A program made the translations under genes and the position numbers. The notes under the pieces were generated by a model. The model worked only from the letters and a program-made list of their open reading frames with translations, was not told the DNA's origin and searched no databases. A DNA stretch of 64,000 nt from Toxoplasma gondii ME49 (Eukaryota > Apicomplexa > Conoidasida > Eucoccidiorida > Sarcocystidae), in the NCBI RefSeq assembly GCF_000006565.2, contig NC_031479.1, forward strand, positions 1,674,001 to 1,738,000, written 5' to 3'. Each line of letters opens with the position of its first letter. Within the stretch, counting starts at the first letter, position 1. Shown one piece after another: positions 47,072 through 58,600 of this stretch.

Positions 47072-49069
47072 ATGGCACCCCGAAGAAATGACCCGAACAG
47101 GACGGGCAACTGCCCGTACTGCACTGTAAGCGTTTTGCTGCAGCAGGGAGTGTATTTGAGGAGCCATTTGTTGAGCAGTCTTCGACCAGCCTACCTCAAA
47201 AGAAAAACACAAGCTAGTTCCATAGGGAGGAGAGCGGAAGTAACACGAGATCTGACAGACGTAGTTTCAAAGGGCATAGATAATACCTCTTAAGGCATAC
47301 ACGAATCACTCGTGCTGACCGTATTTCAGCGCCTGAGTTTCTGTTGAGGGTGAAGATACTCCGTAGCCGTTCCGTGCTTGTCTTCTGTGTGCGTTGCGTG
47401 CAGCTGAAAATGTACTGTAAGCAGCACAAGAATCAGCTGCAGCCACAAGGCGTCAACCCAGAATGGCGTCAACCGAAGGATTCCGCTGGGACAATGTCAC
47501 GCATGTATGACCAGATCATTACCAGCAAGCTGACGAGGTTCCGAGAGCGGTTCAATGCCGCACTTGAAAAACACTCAGAAGCGATGTGGGGTCCAGATCC
47601 TATCCAAACGCTGAAAGCCATGGAGACAACTCCACCCGAGGTGAAGAAGCCAAAGTGAGTCTGGGGTGTGTTTGCCCGTTCCTTCCGTCCGTAACTGCTT
47701 TCTGGAGTTGTCGACTCTCACCTGTTTATGGGATCGCTGAAAAGTTGGTATCATCTGTTATGTGCACACCAGTTTTAGGGGTCGATATGTCACGAAAAAA
47801 AATCCCGGTCGTCCATTCTTTCAACAGTCAATACAGGCTTCGACGCATCGAATCCACTGATCATGGTTCCTGCCTCTTGTGCGCCTTTTAGGCAATGATG
47901 CTGTGCAGCTTGTGTCATTCACAACATGTTGCCTCAATATTTGGTGCACAGGGCTTTACATAAAGGGGGAAGAAATGGCCCTGCCGATTCATCAAGACCT
48001 GCAAAGAACAAGGGATAAAGATGCTTACATGCTTGCCAGACCAGTGATTGGACGCACGCGTCTGGGGCTATAAAGAGTGTGTATATTCCCTGTGCACATG
48101 ATGTAGGAAGGAAAGAAGAACGACTATGGGGGCGTTTTTTCGTTGATGGTTCTGTGCGCGTCTGCGTGCTCCTTCGGGAGTCTGTGGGGTGATTTTTTTC
48201 AGGAAGGTTAAGAAGGAGAGTCGCAAGAAGAAGGATAGCAAGAAGAAGAAAAAAAAGCACAAGAAGAAAGCTAAGAAAAACAGGAAGCGCAAATCGAGAT
48301 CGAGCAGCAGTGACAGTAGCGACGATAGTGATTCTTCGTCGTCATCTTCATCGTCATCATCATCGTCTGACTCAGAGGACGACAGGTACGTCTGCTCAGG
48401 AGCAAGTGCAGTAACGGGAGAGAACTGATATCAACTGAGTTTCGTATTTAGTTGTATGAATAAAATACACATTGCGTGCGCGAATGTTGTTGCGATGGTT
48501 GCTGCTCACTCCGCTAAACGATGCCGCGGATTCCAGTGTGGCTTTCTTCCCTGCAGGAAACGGTCCTCGAAGAAGCGCCGGCGCGAGTCGTCATCGTCTG
48601 AAGATGAAGTAAGTAAAAGCTGAAAAAGGTGGACCTACATTTGCACCATGTACTCCTTTCCTTTCCTGCGTGTACGGTGGTGAGTTCGGCTGTTCGTGAG
48701 AACTCTTCTTACTGAAAGCGCAGTAGTTCATCCTGAACAGCGGCTGCAGTCCTACGTATCTCCAGACACTGCGTCTCTTTTGATGACTACCAGCCGTTGT
48801 ACGCCTAATACGGGTAGAGCTCCAGTGTGTACCGCGGCATGCACTGTTGTGTTGGGCTTTTAAGGCCCTCTGCATGGATTTTTCAGTGCAGGGTGATGGT
48901 TGATCTCAGCCCGTCTCTTCTGACAATGCGGTCAAGAGATTCACGCTGAAACTGTGTTTGTGTGTGCGTGGATGCGTGTGCGAAGGTGCGTGAAAAGAAG
49001 CAGCGCAAGGAAAGAGATTTCTCGGATAGCAGAGACAGGAGACCCTCTCCCTCACCCTCTAGGTGGTGA
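47072..49069 (+). CDS. CCCH-like zinc, Lys/Ser-rich protein (5 exons)
   Basis: Exons 47072-47125, 47404-47654, 48203-48385, 48557-48608 and 48986-49069, with phases 0, 2, 2, 0 all consistent, giving 207 aa. A possible zinc-binding site near the N-terminus (NCPYCTLKMYCKQH, a C-x2-C-x5-C-x3-H pattern) is assembled only after splicing: its first two Cys are in exon 1. Residues about 30-100 form a helical, conserved-looking segment (MSRMYDQIITSKLTRFRERF...). A Lys-rich stretch, a Ser12 run with acidic residues and an RS-like end (RDRRPSPSPSRW) follow. The composition suggests a nuclear RNA-associated protein, but I do not recognise the family. The final acceptor is a weaker AAG. Confidence 0.75.
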
Positions 49070-49388
49070 TGATTCCCCGTCTGGGAGCTTCAGGCGATCA
49101 TTGTTGAACGTTGCGCGTTAGCAACATTCACGCCTACCAAAAGTCTACTAGGCTTTTATGTTGAGTGAGCAAAGGTATAGGGAATCAGGTATACATGTGA
49201 TGAAAGCGTTGGATGAGCTTCGGACAAACCTCTACTCTGTTGGTTATCCTGTACTGTAGAAGTTCCTTCGCTATTTCTCATCTCTAGGAAAGATGGATCG
49301 GTTTTTGGCTGTGAATTTGTCTCAAAGCAACCCTACCTACAAAAGTTTCGATTCTGTTTTTCGTCCGTAAAAAGGTACAGGCACTCCG
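49070..49388. other. short convergent spacer
   Basis: About 320 bp between the stop codons of the zinc/Lys-Ser-rich gene (+) and the next minus-strand gene. No feature seen. Confidence 0.5.
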
Positions 49389-51690
49389 CTATGTAAAGGC
49401 GGCGACAACGGAGATGTACGACGCATTCGAGCGTTCTCTACTACAGGCGATTTGCGACGACACAGTCGAAAAACGACACATACAGCTTTTCGTACGCGAG
49501 TTTTTCGGAGCTCCACTCGTGGGATTTTTTGCGAATGGCATTGCACATGCACTGACAACCCATTCACAGACGAGAATTCGCACACCCACTGGTGGAAGTT
49601 CTGCGTACGTAGGGTCCTCTTTGCCACTCTCTACGTTCCTCTCTTCAAACGGCACTCCTGAACACGATTGCAACATACTGCTCTGGCGTGCACATGGCTC
49701 GAAGCTCCACTGGATTCTGTAGCCCTGCTCTGTCCCGTCATCACGCAAAAGTAATGGATCTTGGAGAACCGGCGCTGGGGCAACATCGAACTCGAGCTTT
49801 TTGTAACACCACAAAAGCATGCGTTCCTTCGCAGACACATTCAAAATGTCGCAGACTTGACAAGAACGTCAAACGGTGCTTTACCACACAGGTCCTGCTA
49901 TTTCCTTATGCGACAGGCGAGGCCGATGAACTGAAGTCATCAAGGCCGGGCTTAACACCTGTCAGCCCTTCGCTAAGAAATCAGAAACATTCTCCAAAAT
50001 GGTGTGGCAAATTCTTTGCCGAGACGTTTTAGAGGATCAGGAAAATTACGCGATTCTCCTCACTCTACGTTAGACCAGGCGATCACATCATTACTGAGAG
50101 CACCACTTCCCGACAGAAACGCCGTATGCACAAATCCGTTCCGCAAGACACACCTCCTCAGCCTGACAGAAAGTACCATCAACTCCTGCATTTTCACCTT
50201 GTAACCACTTGTGGCAACAAGAAAAGGTAAATCTGCCGCTCTGAATTCCGAACAAAAGCATAACTCGTTGCTCGCATTCTTGCTCGGAACCGTTGGAGGT
50301 GGTGTTTGCCGCTTTCAAGGATGTTTCGTTCAGTACGGCTGGAGGAACGCGCCTCCATTTTCTCCAGAATACTCCACCGCAACACAGTTACATCAGCGCC
50401 ATGCACCGAGGTGAAACAATCACATCCTTCCCCAGTCACTGTTCCCGCGCTCTAGTTGCGTCGATGAGTGTGTGCGGGTCTAGCGGCGGTCCGACGAAGA
50501 TCTTTTACAACCCTGGCACTTCCCACATGCTCCTCGATGACGTCAAGGACAGAATCTTCGTCTAGAACAGGACTGCTTGGCATGTCTTGCGATGAAGAAG
50601 GAGCTGAGGCAGTTATGGAGTCCTGCGCGTTCAGCGACCACTGACCTCGACTCCAAGACCTTAGGGCGCGCACTACGTCGTCTTGATTTGAAGCAGAAGA
50701 ACCAAAGCTTGGCGCTTTCGTTATGTCAACGTCTCCAATAGAAGACAGACTGTCCACAGTGCTCGCATGGAAGTCTTTCGTCTCCATGCTGTCGCCTTTC
50801 TCTACCTTCTCAGAGTGTTCACAGGTACCCGACTTCACTGCACCACCGGGTCGTCGACTTTTCCGGGATTCTGCAACACCGGTAGACGAGTTCCCCCCTC
50901 TGTTTGCCACTTCTTGGTTCCCCTGCTTCTCGTTCCCATCGTGAACAGTTGATTCGGCTTCCATCATCGATGCCATCCACATTTCGCGGCTGTGCCGCCG
51001 AAGGACTGTGACGACAGGATCGTCAGGTAACCGTGGTGAATGGAGTCCCATGTTCTTGGGTTTGAGACCAGTTGAAAACAAAATTCTACGCTGAAGTTAA
51101 ACACGCGAATGACACCCCGGAAGCGAGTTTAGCGGTGCAAGAACAAGTGTCTGAACAATGTGGAAACGCGGTCACTGCATCACCACCGTGATCTTGGCGC
51201 GTGGCACGCTTAGAAAAGTCATAAGGACATCACCACAAGCTTGCAAGACATGAGTAACAATCTCAGAACGCGAAGGGACAGATTTCGTACACTCGCTCTG
51301 CTCTGTCTCTTTCACCGGCGCGAAACTCGGTGAAACCACCGAAATCCACAAACCAATTCGATGGGAAAGGCGAAGCAGCCGCCGTGGACTACCAGCCGTA
51401 CCGGTAGGGCTGAAGACAGTAGAAGTCAACCGTCTCAATTTCCAACTCCATCAACACAAGGGACCCGAGTGACAGGAGGCAAAATTCATTTTCTTTTCAA
51501 CTTTCTCAGAAAAGTACTTCTCAAAAATCATCAGAATAGTGTGTCTGTCGGTGTTAACCAAAACCCGTTGCATGACCGCACTCACCCGATGAGCGAACCA
51601 TGTAGCGAATCGCGCTGGGCGTCGCCGGCAAAAGTGAAGCGGGTACAGGCATGTCTCGAGGCAAGAAGCTGTCTGCTCAGTCCCCAGCTT
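49389..51690 (-). CDS. unrecognised multi-exon protein, 5' end unresolved
   Basis: Product not recognised. Best-supported minus-strand exons: 51586 to about 51680 (frame ...FTFAGDAQRDSLHGSLIG), 51184-51409, 50509-51090 and 49389-49855. Two more fit in phase: 50095-50162 and a possible 14-nt microexon at 49959-49972. Donor GTGAGT at 51585 and acceptors at 51410 and 51091 are good. The 51090 exon has two related segments, VVTVLRRHSREMW and VVRALRSWSRGQW, about 125 residues apart. The C-terminal exon is Cys-containing (about 8 Cys). No ATG is available in frame at the 5' exon, since a TAA precedes it, so at least one more upstream exon is expected before 52.5 kb. Confidence 0.5.
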
Positions 51691-52564
51691 GCACACGATT
51701 ATCCACCACCAAATGATGAGGTTCATAGTATTCTCCTCTCTACCTTTTGCTTGACGCTTTCCTTCCCACAACATCTAAGCGAACTGCAGAAGCGCCAAAA
51801 TCCCCAGCACCGTCATCTTTCTTGTCTGTTACATGCATATCGTGGCGGCACTATTTTCACCACCGAAATGGAGATTCTTCTTTCTAGGATGCGAGTTGCT
51901 GCTCCGACAGAGGGATCGTATTCGAGGGGGAACATTTCATTCTAAATTCACATATCTTCAAGTTTTGGGCTTTCCTTTGCCGCCAACGTTGACCCAGTGC
52001 TGTTGTATTTGCATGCAAGCCAACAGGCAGGCCAGTTCAGGGTCGATCGCAGCAAAACATGCGACGTCGCTGCGTTCCTGACCATTCCGATATGCGCCAT
52101 TTCCCCCTAATCTTTCCCGCTCGTTTCCCATCACCTTGGGATGGTCCAAATCCCATCTCGTGGGCACTTGCTTGCCGTTCGCGGTGAAAATATCCTATCT
52201 CGTATCGCTTTTAGAGACAAATCGAAGCATTGCCAGCAATCTTACACGAGCACCTGAATGTTCTGTGAAGTACGCACTGTTTTTTCTTCTCGGGAGCCCG
52301 ACATACGAAGAGCGAAAGTTCTTGGCTACACAGGTACAGACAGTCTCCTAGATGTGTGACAGAGAGGCTCCCCACGTGTTTGAGACCAGCTAGGTTTCAC
52401 CAATCTAGTGGAGCCAGGCCTGCCCAAGCAGAAAGACAATTTGCTATCCCCTCCCTCACTTTGTCGAAGTTGGAACTCAAAGAGAGACCGTAACCTCTTC
52501 GTTTGGTTTCGACTGTGCAACCCGTCTGACGAAAACTAGCCGCCCCCTGTCTTCCCTTGAAAAA
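51691..52564. other. divergent gap, probable shared promoter
   Basis: Between the last visible exon of the minus-strand gene and the ATG at 52565 on the plus strand. It should hold the missing first exon(s) of the minus gene and the promoters of both. I could not identify a convincing first exon. Confidence 0.4.
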
Positions 52565-53802
52565 ATGGCTGAAGACGGGAAGAGTTTTTTTTCCTCGAAA
52601 AAGAAGCACCACGCAGTACCGCCAGATAGTGCGGGACACACCCCGCCTCCGTCAAATGCAGAACGCAACTCTTCGGCTTTCGCCTCGTTGAAACCTGAAG
52701 ATGCCCGAGGCGACTTATCTTCTAGTTCAAGTCAAGGCCAGCGCGTCCAAATTGTCGAACATGCGGTGAAGGCACTCTTTCAGCGTTCAAAAGCGCTGCG
52801 GGTCGCCTCATCCTCATCCGCGATATCCCTTGCGTCGCCGTACGATGACACTGAAAAATCGTCCAAACCTCCAACACACGGGCAAGACGATGCTTCGGTC
52901 TCCCGATCAGCAGTCGCTTTTGAATCAGACGGGCACACGTCTTCGGATGGTGAAGGGGTTGCATTGTCGCCTGACACTTCGCACCCAATTTCTTCCTCGA
53001 GCGTATCGACCCTCCTGTGGGCGCGGAGCCTTTTTGGAGAAGAAGAAGAACCTCCGTCCAAGAAAAGGGGTTCGGCGCGAACTCTGCTCAGCAACGGATC
53101 TAAAGGTGACTCGGAGTATGACCCGTCGAAAGACGCAGATCGGACACGAATTGACGGGGAAGAACAGCTGGGGGAACGGCTCGAAAAAATGAACTTCCGG
53201 TCACTCAGAGCTGGACCAGCGTCTGTGGGTGGTCTGCATATTCCCGTCATCGCCACATCGTTGGATCTCCACATTGCTCCATTTTGGAGAACCAGAACTG
53301 AACAGGAGGTAAGCACGCGACCTTTGTTTTTGCCAAGTCCTCACCTTTCTATTCAGTCGCGAAATGGAGAACTTCCCTGGGTGGAAACCCTAAAGTTCGC
53401 AGGCTTGATAGACGCGTAGCCGCGAAGGTACAACGAACAAATATAAGTTTATCGTCGCTGGTTCGGTTCCGCTTAAACTGAGGAGCGAAGTAGGTACACA
53501 CTGTACAAGGATTAACTGCGTCCATATGTGCATCGAAACGCGTGTTTTCGTAGCAGATTGTTGAGGAATTGATGGCAGGTCTCTTTTTCAAGGATGTCTG
53601 CATGATATGTTCTCTTCTGCAGGCTCGCGAAGAGTGGCGGAAAACGCGGGCCGCGCTACGGAGTGACTTCAAAAGAAAACACAAAACGGCTGTCCGCAGT
53701 TTGAAGGGAAACAGTTCCCGTGCATTTCAGAAAAAAGGCGGGTCGGCCGTGTCATCGAAACTTTGCGATTTTGAGAAAGCCGTGTCCTACTCTGCTTTTT
53801 GA
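52565..53802 (+). CDS. basic-tailed Ser-rich protein (2 exons), unrecognised
   Basis: Exons 52565-53308 and 53623-53802, phase 0, 307 aa. The ATG sits in an AAAAAATGGC context typical of T. gondii starts. The first 200 residues are Ser/Asp/Glu-rich with Lys patches and look disordered. A more ordered part follows (LEKMNFRSLRAG...HIPVIATSLDLHIAPFWRTRTEQE) and continues across the junction into a basic helical segment (AREEWRKTRAALRSDFKRKH), then a Lys/Ser-rich end. The basic tail resembles nucleolar or nucleic-acid-associated proteins in general style, but I do not recognise a family. Confidence 0.75.
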
Positions 53803-55616
53803 TTGGGGCGGAAATTTTCCTCGACTTGTCTGTTTCCTGTGTCACCATTCAGTCGGTTTCCCCGCGCATGGCATACATTTTGGACTTTTCTCGACAGTGG
53901 GGTTCGAAAGGGAATACCCCCTGTCTTTTCGCCCTTTTTTTCTACCTCTCTTGTCAAGACGCGCCCGCGATACTTACCAGAACCACGGCTTCTCTCCACT
54001 TCTGAAAGTTGGGCAACCGTCAAGTGAATGCCTACTGCGTGCCCTCAACGGTCGCTTGATCTCCAAAATCCGGCTAAAAAGACAGGAAGTGTGACTACAA
54101 GCCATATACATCGATAGTTACGTATGTCTATGCACAGCTTGGGTTCGCTGTAATCTCCCAAACTCGACCTATGTAGTCATTTATAGCGGCAGGAATCTCT
54201 AGGCAAAGTGCGATTTGCCCACGGCAATTGGCATTTCTCTGGTGACTACGTAACGACAGAAAATGGCTACGGAAAATGAAGCAGCCATTTGCATTGATAG
54301 GGTTCACTGATGTTACAGTTTCGCTTGCGAATAGAATAAACGCAACGTACGCAAGAAGGAAACAGTAGTGCCAGTGAGAGATAGGTTTTGACATCCTCAA
54401 CTCTGTCCACGGGCCTCCCTCATTTTTGCTTCTCTGTCGAATAGGCTCCTGCTCGCTTGTGACTCGAAAAATTTTCCAAAGGCATTTTCTCTTGTTGTTT
54501 CTTCCTCCAGTTCCTGTGGCTTCTCTGATGAGGATTGAATGCTGCACGACGGATTCGAAAATTCGGATACCGTGAGATGACAGTCCACTGTATATCAGAA
54601 AATGCGAGAAGCGACTTGTGCTTGAATAGTCGTAGCACACGTGTAAAAGCGACACGCGAGCCTGCGGAGCACTATTCTAAGCTTTCTGCCCTTTCTGTTA
54701 AATCGAACTGAGCTGTTAAAACATCTATGGGCCATTTTGTACTCTTAAACGAGTCAGCACTTTGAAATTGGGGAGGGAGCGTTTCACCGGAAAACTTGTC
54801 GCCTGTCATGCTCTCCCACTTCCCGCTCCAACGAGCCTGATACATCGCGAAAAAAGCTGGACGGACAATCAAGAAGCAACGAGAGTGAAGATCGGAGAAC
54901 AACGGTCCGGGACGCGAGAGTGACTGACTGAAACTGAGCGAAGACGGGACACAGCCCGCGAGCGACAACTATGGATAAAAGAGCGAAACGGAACGAACAA
55001 GCATCTTCAACACCCATTTCCCCATTTAAATAAAGTGTTCTGTGTTTCATCTATTATCGAATAAATCTGTTTCCCTCTCGAGGACTAAGGCAACCTTAAG
55101 AAGACAACTCCGGTCTTCTCTGACTCCTTTTCCCGTAGGTCTATCCGCGGTGTATCGAGAGCAAGACGATTGTGTTCAGCGAGCACGGGACAAGAGATCT
55201 ATCTCCGAGATCTTGCACAGTCTCACAGCTTGAATCTGAATTCGCTTATACCACTGAAGATCAGGCAAGCGCCGTGTCCGACGTAGACAACAAAGTCTCC
55301 AAAACCAAAGTGGTGAGTTGCCAGTGAAGGATTCTCAAAACTGGACAGAAATTGGAGGCTCGCGCGTTATGACAGGGTAAACAGCACGTTCCTGAACTGA
55401 GACCTCCTGCAACGCAGTGCAAACAAAGACCTTTAAGATGTAAGCCAGTAGTCTATACTTTCAGAAAAACGGATTTCATAAACGAACCTAGAAATCCCGT
55501 TCTACCATGTGTATATGGTGTTTTGACATTCTCCTGGTCGAATTTCGTTTACTCCCGGCGAAGTCTCGACCAGGTTTTCAACGTCTCGAATTCTTCTCCC
55601 GTTTCCGCGTTTCGTC
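53803..55616. other. 1.8 kb convergent intergenic region
   Basis: Between the stops of the basic-tailed gene (+) and UTP10 (-). It contains one weak candidate small secreted ORF (54128-54394, -). Otherwise no gene, repeat or RNA was recognised. Confidence 0.5.
54128..54394 (-). CDS. weak candidate small secreted protein (88 aa)
   Basis: An ATG at 54394 opens an 88-codon frame. Residues about 9-28 (HYCFLLAYVAFILFASETVT) resemble a signal peptide, followed by a short mature part with three Cys and no motif. The frame continues upstream without a stop, so the ATG choice is arbitrary, and there is no splice or family support. Confidence 0.2.
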   Translation of the reverse strand: MSKPISHWHYCFLLAYVAFILFASETVTSVNPINANGCFIFRSHFLSLRSHQRNANCRGQIALCLEIPAAINDYIGRVWEITANPSCA

Positions 55617-58600
55617 CTAAGCCTTCAGCTTTTCGTCAAGCGACTCTCCAGTCAGATTTTCCATCGCTTTGACCCACTCCCGAGTGGCCATCTCGACTTC
55701 GTCGTCTGGGCTCTCGAGAAGCTCCACAAGAGTCTGCAGGGAATCATTGAGTGTATCGACCATGGCGACGCCTAGGCGCTTCCAGAGGTGGAGGTAAATC
55801 CGCGCGGCGGCAAAGTGCATGTTTGCTTTGCCGCAGCTGCGGACCTTCTCGAGCAAGCTCAAATTCAATTCCTCGACCTAAGAAATGCACATCAACCAGA
55901 CAGCGGCTCGGTGGATACAACCTGGACTGCCACACTTTTGTTTTAGCCGTCAGGCTGCCGTGTCTCGGAGTTGTGTCGTTCGCCATACGGAAACACAGGA
56001 ATGTGCCCTGCTTCAAGTCCGCTTTTGCGCGCCTGAAGAGAGCTTCCCTCGCCTCGAAGTCTGCAGCATGCATGCGCTTTCGGTTGATACACAGAAAAAG
56101 AGAACACTGTGTGCTCGTCCGTCTCCCATGGCGGAAACGAGACAACACACACCGTTAGAAAACCAAAGAGGGAACTTGGAGGACACGACGCCACGAGAAA
56201 TCCAGTTAGCCAATATCTCTCTTGCGCCCCTTCGGTAAACTCTTACTCGCGTTTTGTCGCCAAATGCATGCTCAAAGAGACTTGTGACAAGGGATCGGAG
56301 GGCACAGAACCACAGCTTCGAAAGCCGCTGAGCTTGCGCCCGTTTGCGCCGCGCCTCGCTCTCGCCTGACATATCCGAGTATGAGCCGAATCGCTCCTCG
56401 TCTCGCGAGGAGTATCCAGGAAGGTGGAGACGAGGCAAAACCGCCAGGACATCGGAAGCGTCGAGGACGCAGGTAAGCAGACGCTCGAACAGCGACGGAG
56501 GCAGAGCACCTGTAGAAGAAAGGAAGAGCGAAGCCAAATATAAGACTACAAAGAAGGAATCAGACGCCTTAAAAAACGTGACTTCAGAGGGAAGCAAGTA
56601 GGGAGAGGAGAGGTGAAAAAAGAAGCGAAAGGACGGCACCAACCTCGGAACAGAATCTTTGCATCTCTTAGCAAATGACAACAGAAGACATTTAAATTCT
56701 AACCTGTCCCGAAAGCGCACATTGCACCTCAAAGTACACACCATAATCGGATTACCACTTCTCTACCCTATCCATAGGAACCCACCATTTAGATGCCTCT
56801 TCATCACCTTTGCGACTATCAGCTATATATATATATATATATATATGTATACATACGAGAACATACATATATGTACTTGTATACATATATACATATACTT
56901 ATATATATATATATATATGCATGTATATATGTGATAAAGACCGTGGGGCCACATGACTGCTGCCTCTACGGGAGTGATTTGTCTGTCAAAGGTTTTTTTC
57001 TTGTATGTTTAACAGCGGGACGCCGCTTACCGCTGAGGTCCTTCTTCCAACTCCGGAGAGAGGCGATGAGGGAGAGGAGGATTGGCATCCCCAACTCGAA
57101 CCAGAACCAGGTGGCGCTGGACTCGAGCACTCGCCCTCGAGAACCGCTCCCAGTCTTTCCTCTCTTCTCACCCGACTCCTGCACAGTAGTACGCATGCCA
57201 TCAAGATTTACACACATTTGCGCACAAATCTGCGTAGATGCATGTTGTAGATATGTCTACGCTTGTGTACATGTACATGCAAGACAGTGAGAGTATGCAT
57301 GTGATGGTTAAGAGCATGCAAGCCGAGGTTCTATGTAGACAGCGAAAAACACGGTAGCTCTTGGTTTTCGTTTCTTGAATGGCGAAAATGTCTTGCGGCC
57401 AGGAAATGAAGCCGTTGAACTCGAGAAATGTTCGCGTCACAGAAATACACGCCCTCTACTTCTCAAAATAAAAAAACAACACCAGAGACAACTCGAGACG
57501 CCAGACAGCTGCCACCAGCCCTGGAGAGCTTTCAAAAGGAAGGCACCCTTCTGTGACCCACAAGCGCACGCAAAGGCGTTTATAAAGCTGTCCGCGCATG
57601 CAGTTACGTATATGTATCCACGTAAACATACATGTACACACCTAAACATCTTTCTCGCTCTCTCTGTCTATGTATTCATGTACCTATATGTGTATATGAA
57701 TCCTTGTGTAAACGATTATGTTGAGAAGAGCTCGACGCCTCAACGAGGCGAGTCGAATAGACAATTTCGTCTCGAGTAAGGCGTTGAGGAAGACGTTTGC
57801 GTTCGACTACTCCTGGCTTGATTCGCTCCTTCTTCTGTATCCACTGTTTCATTCCTTGATTCCCTCACCTCGTTTGCTTCGTTTCCTCGGCTTACCTTGG
57901 AGGCGTCGACCAAAGCGAGGGCCTGATCTCTGCATGCGGCCAGGGCACTCTGGAAGTCCGCAAGCAAGTCCTCGAGGAGCGCTTCCACGCCTCCGACAGA
58001 TCCGAAGTCTCTGACGGCTGCTGTGTAGAAGAGAACGAGGAGCCGTGTGCCACAGATCTCTCTAGTGGAGAAGCCCGACGCAGGCGTCGTCAGCGTTTTC
58101 TCTGTCCGTTTCTCTCCTGTCTTCTCCTTCCGCTTCTTCGAAGCCTCTCGCTCGATCTCGTCGTCTGTGCCTTGAGCGGAATGTGTCTCTTCCGTTTCCT
58201 TGGAGATGTCACTCGCCTCATCCTCTTCGGCCGACGGCTGCAGGAGCGCCCTTTTGGGGCCTCGCAGAGAGCGCAGGAGAGACTGGAGGAACGCCTGGAG
58301 TTGCTGCATGCTCAGCTTCTGGCTCCAGCTGCGGAAAGCACAGTAGAGCGCGGCTTCGACGCGATGTAGGTACGCCGGGGCGAAGGCCGCAGGCGGGAGC
58401 AACCGAACGCTTTGTTCAATGGTATGGAGCGACGCCTTCTGTGAGAATTCTTCTCTCTCCCCGTCCTCGAATTTGAGAACCATGCCCTCGTCTCGCAGTC
58501 GCTTCTTCGTCTCCTTCTGCACCTCGTCACGAGCGTTCTGCTCTTCTTCGTCATCGGCAAAATCGTTCGAGAGCAGGTCGCGGCTGTCTCCGCTCTCGGG

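Noticed and set aside
56823..56935. AT-rich runs as a replication origin or centromere signal
   Set aside because: They are simple dinucleotide microsatellites inside an intron, with no supporting structure.
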